Translations under genes and position numbers: made by a program
Part shown: piece after piece, positions 38,857 through 47,992 of the stretch
Numbering within the stretch: the stretch's first letter is position 1
Layout: each line of letters starts with the position of its first letter
The notes under the pieces: generated by a model
Told to the model about the DNA's origin: nothing
Databases searched by the model: none
The model's input: only the letters and a program-made list of their open reading frames with translations
Source of the DNA: Methanobacteriota archaeon
Lineage (GTDB): Archaea; Thermoplasmatota; Poseidoniia; Poseidoniales; Poseidoniaceae
Assembly: GCA_002699515.1 (NCBI GenBank)
Contig: PAAW01000001.1
Location: 1 to 49,220, forward strand
Length of the DNA: 49,220 nucleotides
Direction of reading: 5' to 3'

Positions 38857-40607
38857 TCGTGGAGAAAGATTAATTCATTTTCATGTTCTAGTTTAGCGTA
38901 GCCTATTCTTTCTAGTTGTACTATACTTTGTACTTTTACATGGTTAGATTTTTCTAGCATTCCATGAATTAATTCTAATTCGTCTTCAATCGTAGTTTCT
39001 AATGTTGCTTTTGTGCAATTATTAGAATCTAACCAATGAATAATTGGTAATTTCTCGCTAGGATTGATACTATTTATTTTTGCTTTATTTCCATTTATTT
39101 CGATGTCTGCAAAATCCTTAAGGCGAATTTTATAATTATTGTTCTTTGCTAATTCTAAATCCTTCTTTTCAAGATAAATCGTAGTATTTTCTTTTGAAAT
39201 CTCCCATTTTCTTAATCCTAGTTTAATATCTTCAGGATGGACCTGCGTATTAAAAACACGTGGAATTTCTTCATTTCCATTTTCTAAGTTAATTTCAATT
39301 GGTTCTCTAACAAAAAATAATCTTGGTGTTGATTCATCAATTATTTTTACGTTATGTGAATATATTGTTGCCATTGATGCAGAAATATCTTTTTGAGTTA
39401 ATGCTAATTCAATCCAGAAATTTCGTAATCCTTCCGCAGAAAAACCTCTTCTACGCATGCTTGCAAGGGTAGGAAGTCTAGAATCATCCCATCCTCTATA
39501 TTTTCCCTCCTCGATATCATTTCTCATCCCTGAAGTAGAAAAACCTCCAAATTCATGAATTTTCACTCTTCCCCAATATACAGTTTCAGGATAAGTCCAT
39601 TCAAAATGATTGTATAATAGAGTTTGTTTTCTTGTTGAATCCATTAAATCTTTACCTCTTATTATATGGGTGACTCCTTGTAAATGATCTTCAATAGCAC
39701 TTTGGAAATCTAATAATGGCCATACTTTGTATTTTGATTTGATTTCATTTCTAGGATGAGGGTTGTTTTCAGTATCTTGAATTCTTAAAGCAGGCCAATC
39801 TCTTAATGCAGGATTTGGTAATGTCATATCAGTTTTTATACGTACTACTGCTTCTCCTGGTGAAAAATCACCATTGAGCATTTTTTCCCATAGCTTTAAA
39901 TTTTCTTCAGGAGATCTTGACCTATCAGGTGAATTAGTTTTATTTTGACGAAATTCTCTGAAAGCATCTGCACTAAGTGTGCATACATATGCTCCACCTT
40001 TTTTGATTAATTTAGATGCAAATTCATAATATGTTTCAATACGATTTGATGCAATTACAACTTTATCTGCAGGCTTCCCTGTAAGCCATTGAACTTCATC
40101 TTGAATTAATTGGTATGCCTCTGGTAATGGTGGCTTTCTTACTGTGTCAGTATCGTCAAATCTTAAAATCCATTTCCCCTCATATCTTTTTGCATATTCG
40201 CTATTGATTACAACGCCGCGTGAATGACCGAATGAAAGAGGGCCATTTGGGTTCGGAGCAAATCTGAGGACTACTTTACCATTCTCTGCATTTTTCAAAT
40301 CAGGAAGTCCAGTTCTCTTTTCTTTAACTTTTTTTTCAAGAAGTTCTGGTGCATTTTTCTCTAGTATGCTTTTCAAATGTGCAATTCCCTTTTCTTCTGC
40401 TAAATTGTTTGCTTCTTCAACAGTATCTTTAATGATTGCAGTTAGTTCTTTTGCATGTTTTCTTGCTTCAGGAAATGTACCCATCACTTTCCCCATTACA
40501 GATGATAATTGCCCTTTTCCTTCGTATTGTAATGAGTTTTGAATAGCAAGATGAAAAATATTTTCCATCAATTTTGAGTCAGGCACCCAAGGCATTGTAC
40601 ATTCCAC
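38853..40607 (-). CDS. gltX: Glutamyl-tRNA synthetase (archaeal type)
   Basis: VVLRFAPNPNGPLSFGHSRGVVINSEYAKRYEGKWILRFDDTDT; HIIRGKDLMDSTRKQ; GFSTSGMRNDIEEGKYRGWDDSRLPTLASMRRRGF. Confidence 0.95.
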   Translation of the reverse strand: MECTMPWVPDSKLMENIFHLAIQNSLQYEGKGQLSSVMGKVMGTFPEARKHAKELTAIIKDTVEEANNLAEEKGIAHLKSILEKNAPELLEKKVKEKRTGLPDLKNAENGKVVLRFAPNPNGPLSFGHSRGVVINSEYAKRYEGKWILRFDDTDTVRKPPLPEAYQLIQDEVQWLTGKPADKVVIASNRIETYYEFASKLIKKGGAYVCTLSADAFREFRQNKTNSPDRSRSPEENLKLWEKMLNGDFSPGEAVVRIKTDMTLPNPALRDWPALRIQDTENNPHPRNEIKSKYKVWPLLDFQSAIEDHLQGVTHIIRGKDLMDSTRKQTLLYNHFEWTYPETVYWGRVKIHEFGGFSTSGMRNDIEEGKYRGWDDSRLPTLASMRRRGFSAEGLRNFWIELALTQKDISASMATIYSHNVKIIDESTPRLFFVREPIEINLENGNEEIPRVFNTQVHPEDIKLGLRKWEISKENTTIYLEKKDLELAKNNNYKIRLKDFADIEINGNKAKINSINPSEKLPIIHWLDSNNCTKATLETTIEDELELIHGMLEKSNHVKVQSIVQLERIGYAKLEHENELIFLHD

Positions 40608-40643
40608 ATGGCTCTTATTATTGAAATGGATGCTTAAAATAAT

Positions 40644-41387
40644 TCAATAATCGCTTAAACGATACTGACTTGTAATTCCTCTGTCTATATTATTAAAATC
40701 TCTTTTTGGAACTTTTGTGCCTTTTTCTTTTTCCCAATGATTACGAATACTTGCCCAGTTCCATCTAAGGCAATCATTGGGCACATCTCCCTTGCATAAT
40801 TCATAGAGTGCTTTTTTACTAGTTGGATCAGAGGGATATCCTGAACCTATATTTATACCTACATTTTTCCCTATTTCTTTGATGATGTTATCTCGAGTTA
40901 CTTTGGCAATAATGCTCGCGGCACCAACGGATCTATGAATGTGGTCTGCTCCATGAATACTGATTAATTCCCAAGAGTTCCAAGGCCATTTATTTACAAG
41001 GTTAGTTACTCTTTCTCCAAACCGTTCTTGATTTACATCACAAGCATCAAGAATCAATTTTCCTTTGCCTGAAAAATCAATTTCTAGGTTATTTATCGAA
41101 TTAGCAAATAATTCTGTTTCAAGAATATTTAGATTACTAGATTCCATGGCAAAATCAATATTTATAGGATTACAAATCGTAATATGTTTGACCCATCCTC
41201 TTTTTTCAATGAATTTTTCAATTTGCTTAAAAGCTATGTCTCTTTTCTTTGGACTCAATTTCTTTGAATCTGTAATGTTATTCTCCTCAAGTAATTTCAG
41301 GTCCTTTTTAGGAATTGCCATTGCTGCAACAACTAATGGTCCAATCATTGGACCTCTGCCTGCTTCATCAACGCCTATGTGGTACAT
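40644..41387 (-). CDS. rnhB: Ribonuclease HII
   Basis: MYHIGVDEAGRGPMIGPLVVAA; DSKKLSPKKR; HRSVGAASIIAKVTRD; GSGYPSDPTSK. Confidence 0.95.
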   Translation of the reverse strand: MYHIGVDEAGRGPMIGPLVVAAMAIPKKDLKLLEENNITDSKKLSPKKRDIAFKQIEKFIEKRGWVKHITICNPINIDFAMESSNLNILETELFANSINNLEIDFSGKGKLILDACDVNQERFGERVTNLVNKWPWNSWELISIHGADHIHRSVGAASIIAKVTRDNIIKEIGKNVGINIGSGYPSDPTSKKALYELCKGDVPNDCLRWNWASIRNHWEKEKGTKVPKRDFNNIDRGITSQYRLSDY

Positions 41388-41395
41388 TTTTTCAC

Positions 41396-43402
41396 CTAGT
41401 AATCATATTCATCATCTATATTGATGTCATCTAATAAATCGTCAATCAATTTACTTTCTTGCTTTTGATTAATTTTGTTGATTTTTTCATTTGCATTTTT
41501 TAGGACTTCTTTTCCAGGCATAGGTGTATTTTCAATATTTTTATGTCCTGATTTCTCAGAAAATATTTGTTTAAACTCATTTTTGTTCATTGTTGGTGAA
41601 TTCGGAATTATCTCTTGATTTTTTTTATTGTGGAAGGTAGACATCCAATCATTATCTTTGGTACTTGGATTATTTGGAACTACGTGGTTTCTTTGTGCTC
41701 TGATTTTTAGCGCATTATAAATCATGATTGATGAAATAATTACGGCTAATAAAGAGTATCCATACGCATTAAATATATTTTTAAGGCTATTAAAATTAGA
41801 TTTGCTACTACTCTCTTCAATTTGATTATTCTCAAATCCAGTTCCAATAGTTGTCAAAAATTCTTTCCATGTATTTTCAAAGGAATTAGAATATGTGTAT
41901 ACTGTTACAGAAATCCATACGGTTTCATTTTCAATATTTGAGGGAGGAATGTCCATCCATCCTGTTATGTTTAAATTTTCATGTGGTTCTAATTCCAATA
42001 GATCAAAGCCTCTTATTCTTGTAGAATTAAGATCATATGTTGCATTTTCTGGAAGTAATAGCCCATGATTTCCTTCGTGACTAACACTTATGCTCACTGC
42101 AAAACTTTCTGGAACATTTCCTTTGTTTTGTAAATTTGTTGAGATGAATAATTTTTCTTCATCTATCCATGAATTTGAGCTTAAATTATATTCGATTTCA
42201 AAATATTCGCCAATCGTGATGTTTAGTTCAATTGAATCAATTATTGTTGAATTTTCCCACTTGTAATTGCATATGATGGGAATTAATGCACCCGCAGTCA
42301 CTTCAGATTTCAAGTAATTTAATTTAAGCTCAAATTCTATATTTCGGAATTCATATGGATTTAAAAACTCATTAGTTTGCTTATATTCAGTTAGTTGAAT
42401 TTCATTTGAAGGATTTGTGTTGTTGAAAGAGATAATATCTGAATTTAAAATACAATTAGTTTCTTGTATTTTTTCTCTATAATTTCCAGTATTTGTTATT
42501 TGCAAATTTAATTTACAGGATTCACTCAAGATTATATATTCACAATTAATATTTGTAAGCATTATCTCTGAACTTTTTGTTGTAAGTATGGATGTATTCA
42601 AGTAAATATCCTCTGAAATACCACCCATGTTTGAATTAATACGTAATAATAATGGTAAATTACTATTGGATGAATATGGTGAATTTAGTGTAATTTTGAA
42701 AATGTTACTTTCATTTGGACCTAGAGATAATGCTTCTACCCATCCTGAGAGGGTGGCATTCCACCCATTTATGGCAAATCGGTTTGTTTCGTTAGTGATT
42801 ATTATATTTCCCTCAGTATCTATTGGTAATATTTGAGAATTGAATTGTGTTTCTATATTTCCAGAATTTCTTATTTTAATTTCATGAATTATCGTCCCAG
42901 AAGGTTCAATATATGGTTTTTCAGATATTTCATCGATTGAGAGAGAATATTTTGGTAAAATTGAAATTGCATACTCCCAGAATTTCATTGCACCAGATAA
43001 ATTTGAAACTTTAATTTTGAAAGGATATTCAATTCCAGATAGAGGCAATCCATTTTCAATTTCAGGAATGAATATTTTTGTTGTTATATTTATTGATTCA
43101 TTGGCTTCTAAATTAAAAGAATCTTGATTGGAAAGCTCTTCATTTTTTATTTCAAATATACTCTCGTTAATCCCCCAGATTGACTCACCAATTATTTCTA
43201 TGGATATATTTTGTGAATGAAGTGCAGTACTATTTATTCCAAGCCCAAATTGAAACCATTGATTGCTTGGAACTAAGAATCTGATTTGACCCGCATTTTC
43301 CCATTCAATTTTTATTTCTTCAATATTATTTTCTGCAGGAATTGTTGTTGGAAGAAGTCCTACAAGTAGTATCGATACTACAACGATTGAAAATCGGCCC
43401 AC
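41396..43402 (-). CDS. Large single-TM surface protein with long charged cytoplasmic tail
   Basis: Signal RFSIVVVSILLVGLLPTTIPA; beta-rich NxS/T-rich ectodomain; TM YGYSLLAVIISSIMIYNAL; about 110-aa polar tail ending DDLLDDINIDDEYDY. Confidence 0.75.
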   Translation of the reverse strand: MGRFSIVVVSILLVGLLPTTIPAENNIEEIKIEWENAGQIRFLVPSNQWFQFGLGINSTALHSQNISIEIIGESIWGINESIFEIKNEELSNQDSFNLEANESINITTKIFIPEIENGLPLSGIEYPFKIKVSNLSGAMKFWEYAISILPKYSLSIDEISEKPYIEPSGTIIHEIKIRNSGNIETQFNSQILPIDTEGNIIITNETNRFAINGWNATLSGWVEALSLGPNESNIFKITLNSPYSSNSNLPLLLRINSNMGGISEDIYLNTSILTTKSSEIMLTNINCEYIILSESCKLNLQITNTGNYREKIQETNCILNSDIISFNNTNPSNEIQLTEYKQTNEFLNPYEFRNIEFELKLNYLKSEVTAGALIPIICNYKWENSTIIDSIELNITIGEYFEIEYNLSSNSWIDEEKLFISTNLQNKGNVPESFAVSISVSHEGNHGLLLPENATYDLNSTRIRGFDLLELEPHENLNITGWMDIPPSNIENETVWISVTVYTYSNSFENTWKEFLTTIGTGFENNQIEESSSKSNFNSLKNIFNAYGYSLLAVIISSIMIYNALKIRAQRNHVVPNNPSTKDNDWMSTFHNKKNQEIIPNSPTMNKNEFKQIFSEKSGHKNIENTPMPGKEVLKNANEKINKINQKQESKLIDDLLDDINIDDEYDY

Positions 43403-43447
43403 ATGCTCCCTAGGGATATTTACTCTAAACCACTTTTCACTGAAAGT

Positions 43448-45208
43448 TCAATGAACAGGGTCTTGTACAAGCCCCATTAAGATGTCAAGATATAATTCTG
43501 TGCCATGTATTGGTACATTTAGGTCAAAGTTTTTAGAAATATGAGGGTCTATTTCGCCAATTTCGCCAATTTTCATTCCAGACACATAAATTTCAGCGCC
43601 TCTCCCTTTTAGCCAGGGTCCATGGCCTTCCGAAGTTTCCTTTAATTCGTAAATTATGCCAAATTTATCAAGTGCCATATCTCTCATTATTGCTTGTAGC
43701 ATTCCTCTTCCTTCAGCAAAGCCACCAGTAGGTGAAGCAATTAGCCAAGATGCATGAGTTTCATTTGAATGGTTTCTAACTACTTCTCCTAATTCATAGA
43801 CTCTTTGTGGTAATTCATTGTGTTTGTTAGCACTCAATAATCTAAGTAATCCTGGTAATAAATTAGTTCTTAGTAATGTGTGATCAACAGTAATTGGATT
43901 TGCTAAGGTTGTAGCAACTTCATGTTCATACCATCGAACATTTTTGAATTGATCATTTTCATTGGATAGTGTCAAACTAGTAATTTGCTGTAATCCTAAT
44001 CCTTGCAGGCATGTGGTAAAACGTCTTGTAAAATTAGAGGATTTTAATGCGGACCCTGCAAGAGGAGTCTTAGGTACGTCTGTACCTAAACTCTCATATC
44101 CATGCCCTATTGCAATTTCTTCTACGAGGTCTATAGGGTGTAGAATGTCAAATCTCCAACGAGGCATTTCAATCTCGATTATTTTATCTCCTACTATGAC
44201 GTCACTCATTTTCATTGCAATTTCTAAAGAATCTAATGGAGCATCTGTTATTCCAAGGAATCTTCCCCCCATTCTATTAATTGCATTTGATAAGTCTTCT
44301 TCCGTGAATTTTTTGCCAAGCATTGATTCTAATAGTCTGTCTGTTAATTCATGTTTTATAGGATTTCCATTGGGTGTTATGATTTTTTGATTATTGCAAT
44401 CATTAATTTCAACACTCTCCACTTTACCTCCTCTTGCTGCTAATTCTAAACAGACTAGTAAAAGGCTACATTCACATGCACGAGGATCCCACCCAGTAAC
44501 ATCAATAAAGAAATCTTTTGTTGAATTTTTAACTGTTGTATGATTTCCATTTATGATTGGAGGGAATGAAAGAACAGAATCATTTTGATCAATTATCATT
44601 GGATATTTATTCATGCCCTTTAATAGGTGTGCGTAATCTACTCCTTTTGGATGTTCTGATAATATTTTTTTAACACTTAAGTTTTCATTCATTGCTAATG
44701 GAATAAACTCAAAATCCTCATTAGTTGTGACAACTCTAAAATTAGGATTTAATTCTGAAAAATCATGCACTCCAATTGATGCTTTTGATCTTCTTTTCCC
44801 TAGGGAGAAATGTAATTTTTCTTGATGGTCCATAATAGTTTGAATAAATTCATTTATTTCATTTTCATTTTCGCCAGTATTTACATTTCTGACCACTGCA
44901 GCAAAAATTACAGGCCTTACATGTTTTAATGATTCATCAACATCTAAAGAAATACCGCTAGGTTCTATCTCAAGATTGGGAATTGCTTTTTGATTGTGAA
45001 GAAATGTTCTAGAAGCATGTGCCAAGGTTCCTGGTGATAGTAAGTCCGCTCTATCTGGAAAAATTTCTATTTCTATTTCCTTTTCATTATTCTCCTCAAC
45101 AGAGCAGCCAATATCTCCAATGTCATTTAGTAAATTTTTTGAATATTTAATTCCAAAACGAGATTGAATTTTTTCAAGGTCAGAATGGTTAAATTTTATA
45201 GTTGGCAT
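43448..45208 (-). CDS. pheT: Phenylalanyl-tRNA synthetase beta subunit (archaeal type)
   Basis: IEIFPDRADLLSPGTLAHASRTFL; DVTGWDPRACECSLLLVCLELAARGGKVE; MPRWRFDILHPIDLVEEIAIGHGYE; RVYELGEVV. Confidence 0.93.
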   Translation of the reverse strand: MPTIKFNHSDLEKIQSRFGIKYSKNLLNDIGDIGCSVEENNEKEIEIEIFPDRADLLSPGTLAHASRTFLHNQKAIPNLEIEPSGISLDVDESLKHVRPVIFAAVVRNVNTGENENEINEFIQTIMDHQEKLHFSLGKRRSKASIGVHDFSELNPNFRVVTTNEDFEFIPLAMNENLSVKKILSEHPKGVDYAHLLKGMNKYPMIIDQNDSVLSFPPIINGNHTTVKNSTKDFFIDVTGWDPRACECSLLLVCLELAARGGKVESVEINDCNNQKIITPNGNPIKHELTDRLLESMLGKKFTEEDLSNAINRMGGRFLGITDAPLDSLEIAMKMSDVIVGDKIIEIEMPRWRFDILHPIDLVEEIAIGHGYESLGTDVPKTPLAGSALKSSNFTRRFTTCLQGLGLQQITSLTLSNENDQFKNVRWYEHEVATTLANPITVDHTLLRTNLLPGLLRLLSANKHNELPQRVYELGEVVRNHSNETHASWLIASPTGGFAEGRGMLQAIMRDMALDKFGIIYELKETSEGHGPWLKGRGAEIYVSGMKIGEIGEIDPHISKNFDLNVPIHGTELYLDILMGLVQDPVH

Positions 45209-45217
45209 ATTAAATCC

Positions 45218-46762
45218 TCATTGACTAAACCACATCGGTAATGCTCTATCGTAACCTGCTAAGCGAATTCCGCTTAGGGCTGCTACTTGTTCGCTATTTG
45301 CTCGTAAATGTTTTCTTGCAATCTTTTCTACGCTATCGATGCCAAGTTCTTCAAGCCAGCCACGAAGTTCACTATGGATCGTAATTGAGTTCTTTTTAAT
45401 TTCATTTTCGCCTATTGAAATCACACCCGTTGCGCCACATCCTCTAGCAATCATAATATCTGCAGAAGATGCTAACCAAGGTATAGAAATAAATGTTGGA
45501 CATGTGGATTTATCTATTTTAGATTCTATAATCGACCGTCCTATTTTTGGAAGGCATGATGCAGCATGAAGTCCACTAGAATCTCTTAAATCTACAATTA
45601 CTCCTTGAATTAAGTGATTTTTACCACATGCATGTAGGCTGTTTACTCTCCCCAAACCATCTCTTAGAAGTATTGGAATAAGTCTTGAACTAATGGCTCT
45701 TATTGCAATTAGTAATCCATCTAGTACTTGTGGTGTCATTGCTGGCATTGATGCCAAATCAATTATGATGCCAGCTGCTTTCGGAATATCTGAATGTATT
45801 TTTTGAAAATTGTCTTGATTAATCATTAAAAAATCGGAATTGTTAGGTTTTGAAGTTACAATTGAACTAAAATCTTTAATTGATTTTGTTAATTCAAAAA
45901 TATGAGGGCAATTTAAACCAATACTTTCGATACTATCATCCAAACTTTCAATTTCATTGCCACCTAGTACTACAATCGTATCGAGTGTTTGTCCCTCAAC
46001 TAATCTTCTTTTATTTGGTTCTGGAACAATTCTAATTTCTGACCAATCTCCAATATGTGTTTTGGGCGGTTTTATTGACTCTATTTCTATGTCCTTATCT
46101 GCAACAATACAAATTACATCGTCTGAAATTTTTAATAAATCATCATCAAGATCCTCATTAAATGAATCTATTTCTTCTTTTGAAAGTGTAACTGTTTTTG
46201 CGCCTTCTCCAGGTTTAGGGCATCTTCCACTTACTAGTATTCTTCCGCCAGTCATTCTTGTTCCAATGGAATCCCCTACGTCTCCTACAACTAGTATTGT
46301 ACCTGCTTTCATTCCAGCACCTAGTTGAGAACCTGCATTTCCTCTAATGATTAACATCCCTCCCTTAAGTGATGAACCAGCAAATTTTCCGCAACCATCT
46401 CTTGCGATTATTTTCCCGTCAACCATTCCATGACCTAAGTGGTCACCAACCTTCCTTTCAATGACATGGTAACCTCCATTATTCCATGCCGCATGGAAAT
46501 CTCCTGCAGTTCCTTCAAGTGAAAAAGAACCACCTTGGCATAATATTGCATTCATTGATCCAAGATCACCTAAGATTCTAACTCGTCCTTTATCAGGCAA
46601 TGCTGGAGCTAAACCCATCTCTCCTTTTTTTGGAATTGGCTCACCATCTCTTGACCAACCAATCTTAATTGGCTTGTTCAATTCAATTCCTTGTTTGAGC
46701 ATTTTTCCTAAATCTCGGTTTAACTTCAAACTACGGACTACCTCTTCATGCATGTTGCCCAA
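45218..46762 (-). CDS. GXGXG-domain protein fused to glutamate-synthase (FMN)-like C-terminal domain
   Basis: N-terminal GXGXG helix: GDHLGHGMVDGKIIARDGCGKFAGSSLKGGMLIIRGNAGSQLGAGMKAGTILVVGDVGDSIGTRMTGGRILVSG; C-terminal IARGCGATGVISIG…LRGWLEELGIDSVEKIARKHLRA resembles glutamate synthase barrel ends. Confidence 0.75.
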   Translation of the reverse strand: MGNMHEEVVRSLKLNRDLGKMLKQGIELNKPIKIGWSRDGEPIPKKGEMGLAPALPDKGRVRILGDLGSMNAILCQGGSFSLEGTAGDFHAAWNNGGYHVIERKVGDHLGHGMVDGKIIARDGCGKFAGSSLKGGMLIIRGNAGSQLGAGMKAGTILVVGDVGDSIGTRMTGGRILVSGRCPKPGEGAKTVTLSKEEIDSFNEDLDDDLLKISDDVICIVADKDIEIESIKPPKTHIGDWSEIRIVPEPNKRRLVEGQTLDTIVVLGGNEIESLDDSIESIGLNCPHIFELTKSIKDFSSIVTSKPNNSDFLMINQDNFQKIHSDIPKAAGIIIDLASMPAMTPQVLDGLLIAIRAISSRLIPILLRDGLGRVNSLHACGKNHLIQGVIVDLRDSSGLHAASCLPKIGRSIIESKIDKSTCPTFISIPWLASSADIMIARGCGATGVISIGENEIKKNSITIHSELRGWLEELGIDSVEKIARKHLRANSEQVAALSGIRLAGYDRALPMWFSQ

Positions 46763-46886
46763 AACGTTACGGTAGACTATCGCACTTAAACCGACAGGTA
46801 ATTTTTAGCATATTTCTTCTAATTTAGTACTTAATTTAGATACGCATAATTTATTGATGGCCTTCTCTGAGGTCTATTTGAATCAG

Positions 46887-47933
46887 ATGACTATCAAGGT
46901 TGCAATTAATGGATTTGGAACAATAGGAAAAAGAGTAGCGGATGCGGTAGATGCTCAGGAAGATATGGAAATTGTTGGCGTAACAAAAACCAGTCCGTCT
47001 TTTGGGTGTCAATTAGCAGTTCGTAAAGGTTACCCCTTGTATTGTACCTTTGATGAAGAAGATAAAATTGCTGCATTTGCAGGTGCAGGTTATGTTTGTA
47101 AAGGAGGTTTATCTGAGTTATTATCCATCTGTGATGTGATTGTTGATTGCTCTCCTGGTAAGGTAGGTGCTGAAAATTTAGAAAAATATCAGAATGCAGG
47201 AGTAAAATCAATATTCCAAGGAGGGGAAAAACATGCACTTACAGGGAAATCTTATACTTCGAGTGCAAACCATATTGAAAACCTTGGAGTTAATTGTACT
47301 AGGGTTGTTTCTTGCAATACTACTGGACTGTCTAGGACCTTAGTTCCAATTTATGAATTAGTACAAGGAAAAGGTTCTATTTCAGTAAACTCAGTTATGA
47401 TTAGAAGGGCTGCAGACCCAGGAGATTCTTCCAAAGGGCCAATTAATGCAATTAAGCCTGTGTTGAAGGTGCCTAGTCATCATGGGCCAGATTTAATGAC
47501 TGTAAAACCAGAAATAGATATCACCAGTCTTGCAGTTGCAGTACCTACAACAATAATGCACTTACATGCGATAACTGTTAATTTGCCTTTAGGGCATGGA
47601 CTTTCGACTGAAAAAGTATTGGAAACATGGAAAAATACTCAACGTGTAATTGTGATGAATGGTACAAAAAATAAGATTACATCAACTGCAGAAGTTATGG
47701 AACTTGCAAGAGATATTGGAAGAAAATGGGGAGATTTACATGAGATTTTTGTATGGGAAGACGGAGTTAGTTTACAAGACAATACTTTGTATTATTTCCA
47801 AGCTATACATCAGGAAAGTGATGTTATACCTGAAAATGTGGATGCAATACGTGCAATGATGGAAACAGAAACGGATTGGAAGGCCTCTGTAGAAAAAACA
47901 GATAGGGCAATTTCAGCATATTATGGGATATGA
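46887..47933 (+). CDS. gap: Glyceraldehyde-3-phosphate dehydrogenase, archaeal type II
   Basis: MTIKVAINGFGTIGKRVADAV; VTKTSPSF; CDVIVDCSPGKVGAEN; FQGGEKH; VSCNTTGLSR. Start ATG 46887; the ORF-track TTG 46854 is less likely. Confidence 0.95.
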   Translation: MTIKVAINGFGTIGKRVADAVDAQEDMEIVGVTKTSPSFGCQLAVRKGYPLYCTFDEEDKIAAFAGAGYVCKGGLSELLSICDVIVDCSPGKVGAENLEKYQNAGVKSIFQGGEKHALTGKSYTSSANHIENLGVNCTRVVSCNTTGLSRTLVPIYELVQGKGSISVNSVMIRRAADPGDSSKGPINAIKPVLKVPSHHGPDLMTVKPEIDITSLAVAVPTTIMHLHAITVNLPLGHGLSTEKVLETWKNTQRVIVMNGTKNKITSTAEVMELARDIGRKWGDLHEIFVWEDGVSLQDNTLYYFQAIHQESDVIPENVDAIRAMMETETDWKASVEKTDRAISAYYGI

Positions 47934-47966
47934 ATACATTACAACTACGACATAGCATCAAAAACT

Positions 47967-47990
47967 GAAACAAGTTCGGGGTCTTGTTTC
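47967..47990 (+). promoter_or_regulatory. Perfect 8-bp inverted repeat (candidate RNA hairpin) before the downstream subtilase
   Basis: gaaacaag-ttcggggt-cttgtttc, ending 2 nt before ATG 47993. Confidence 0.5.
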
Positions 47991-47992
47991 GT

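Noticed and set aside
38853-40607. Apparently degenerate HIGH (SFGH) and KMSKS (STSG) motifs in GltX
   Set aside because: Archaeal GluRS commonly vary at these positions; the rest of the enzyme looks intact, so not treated as a dead synthetase.
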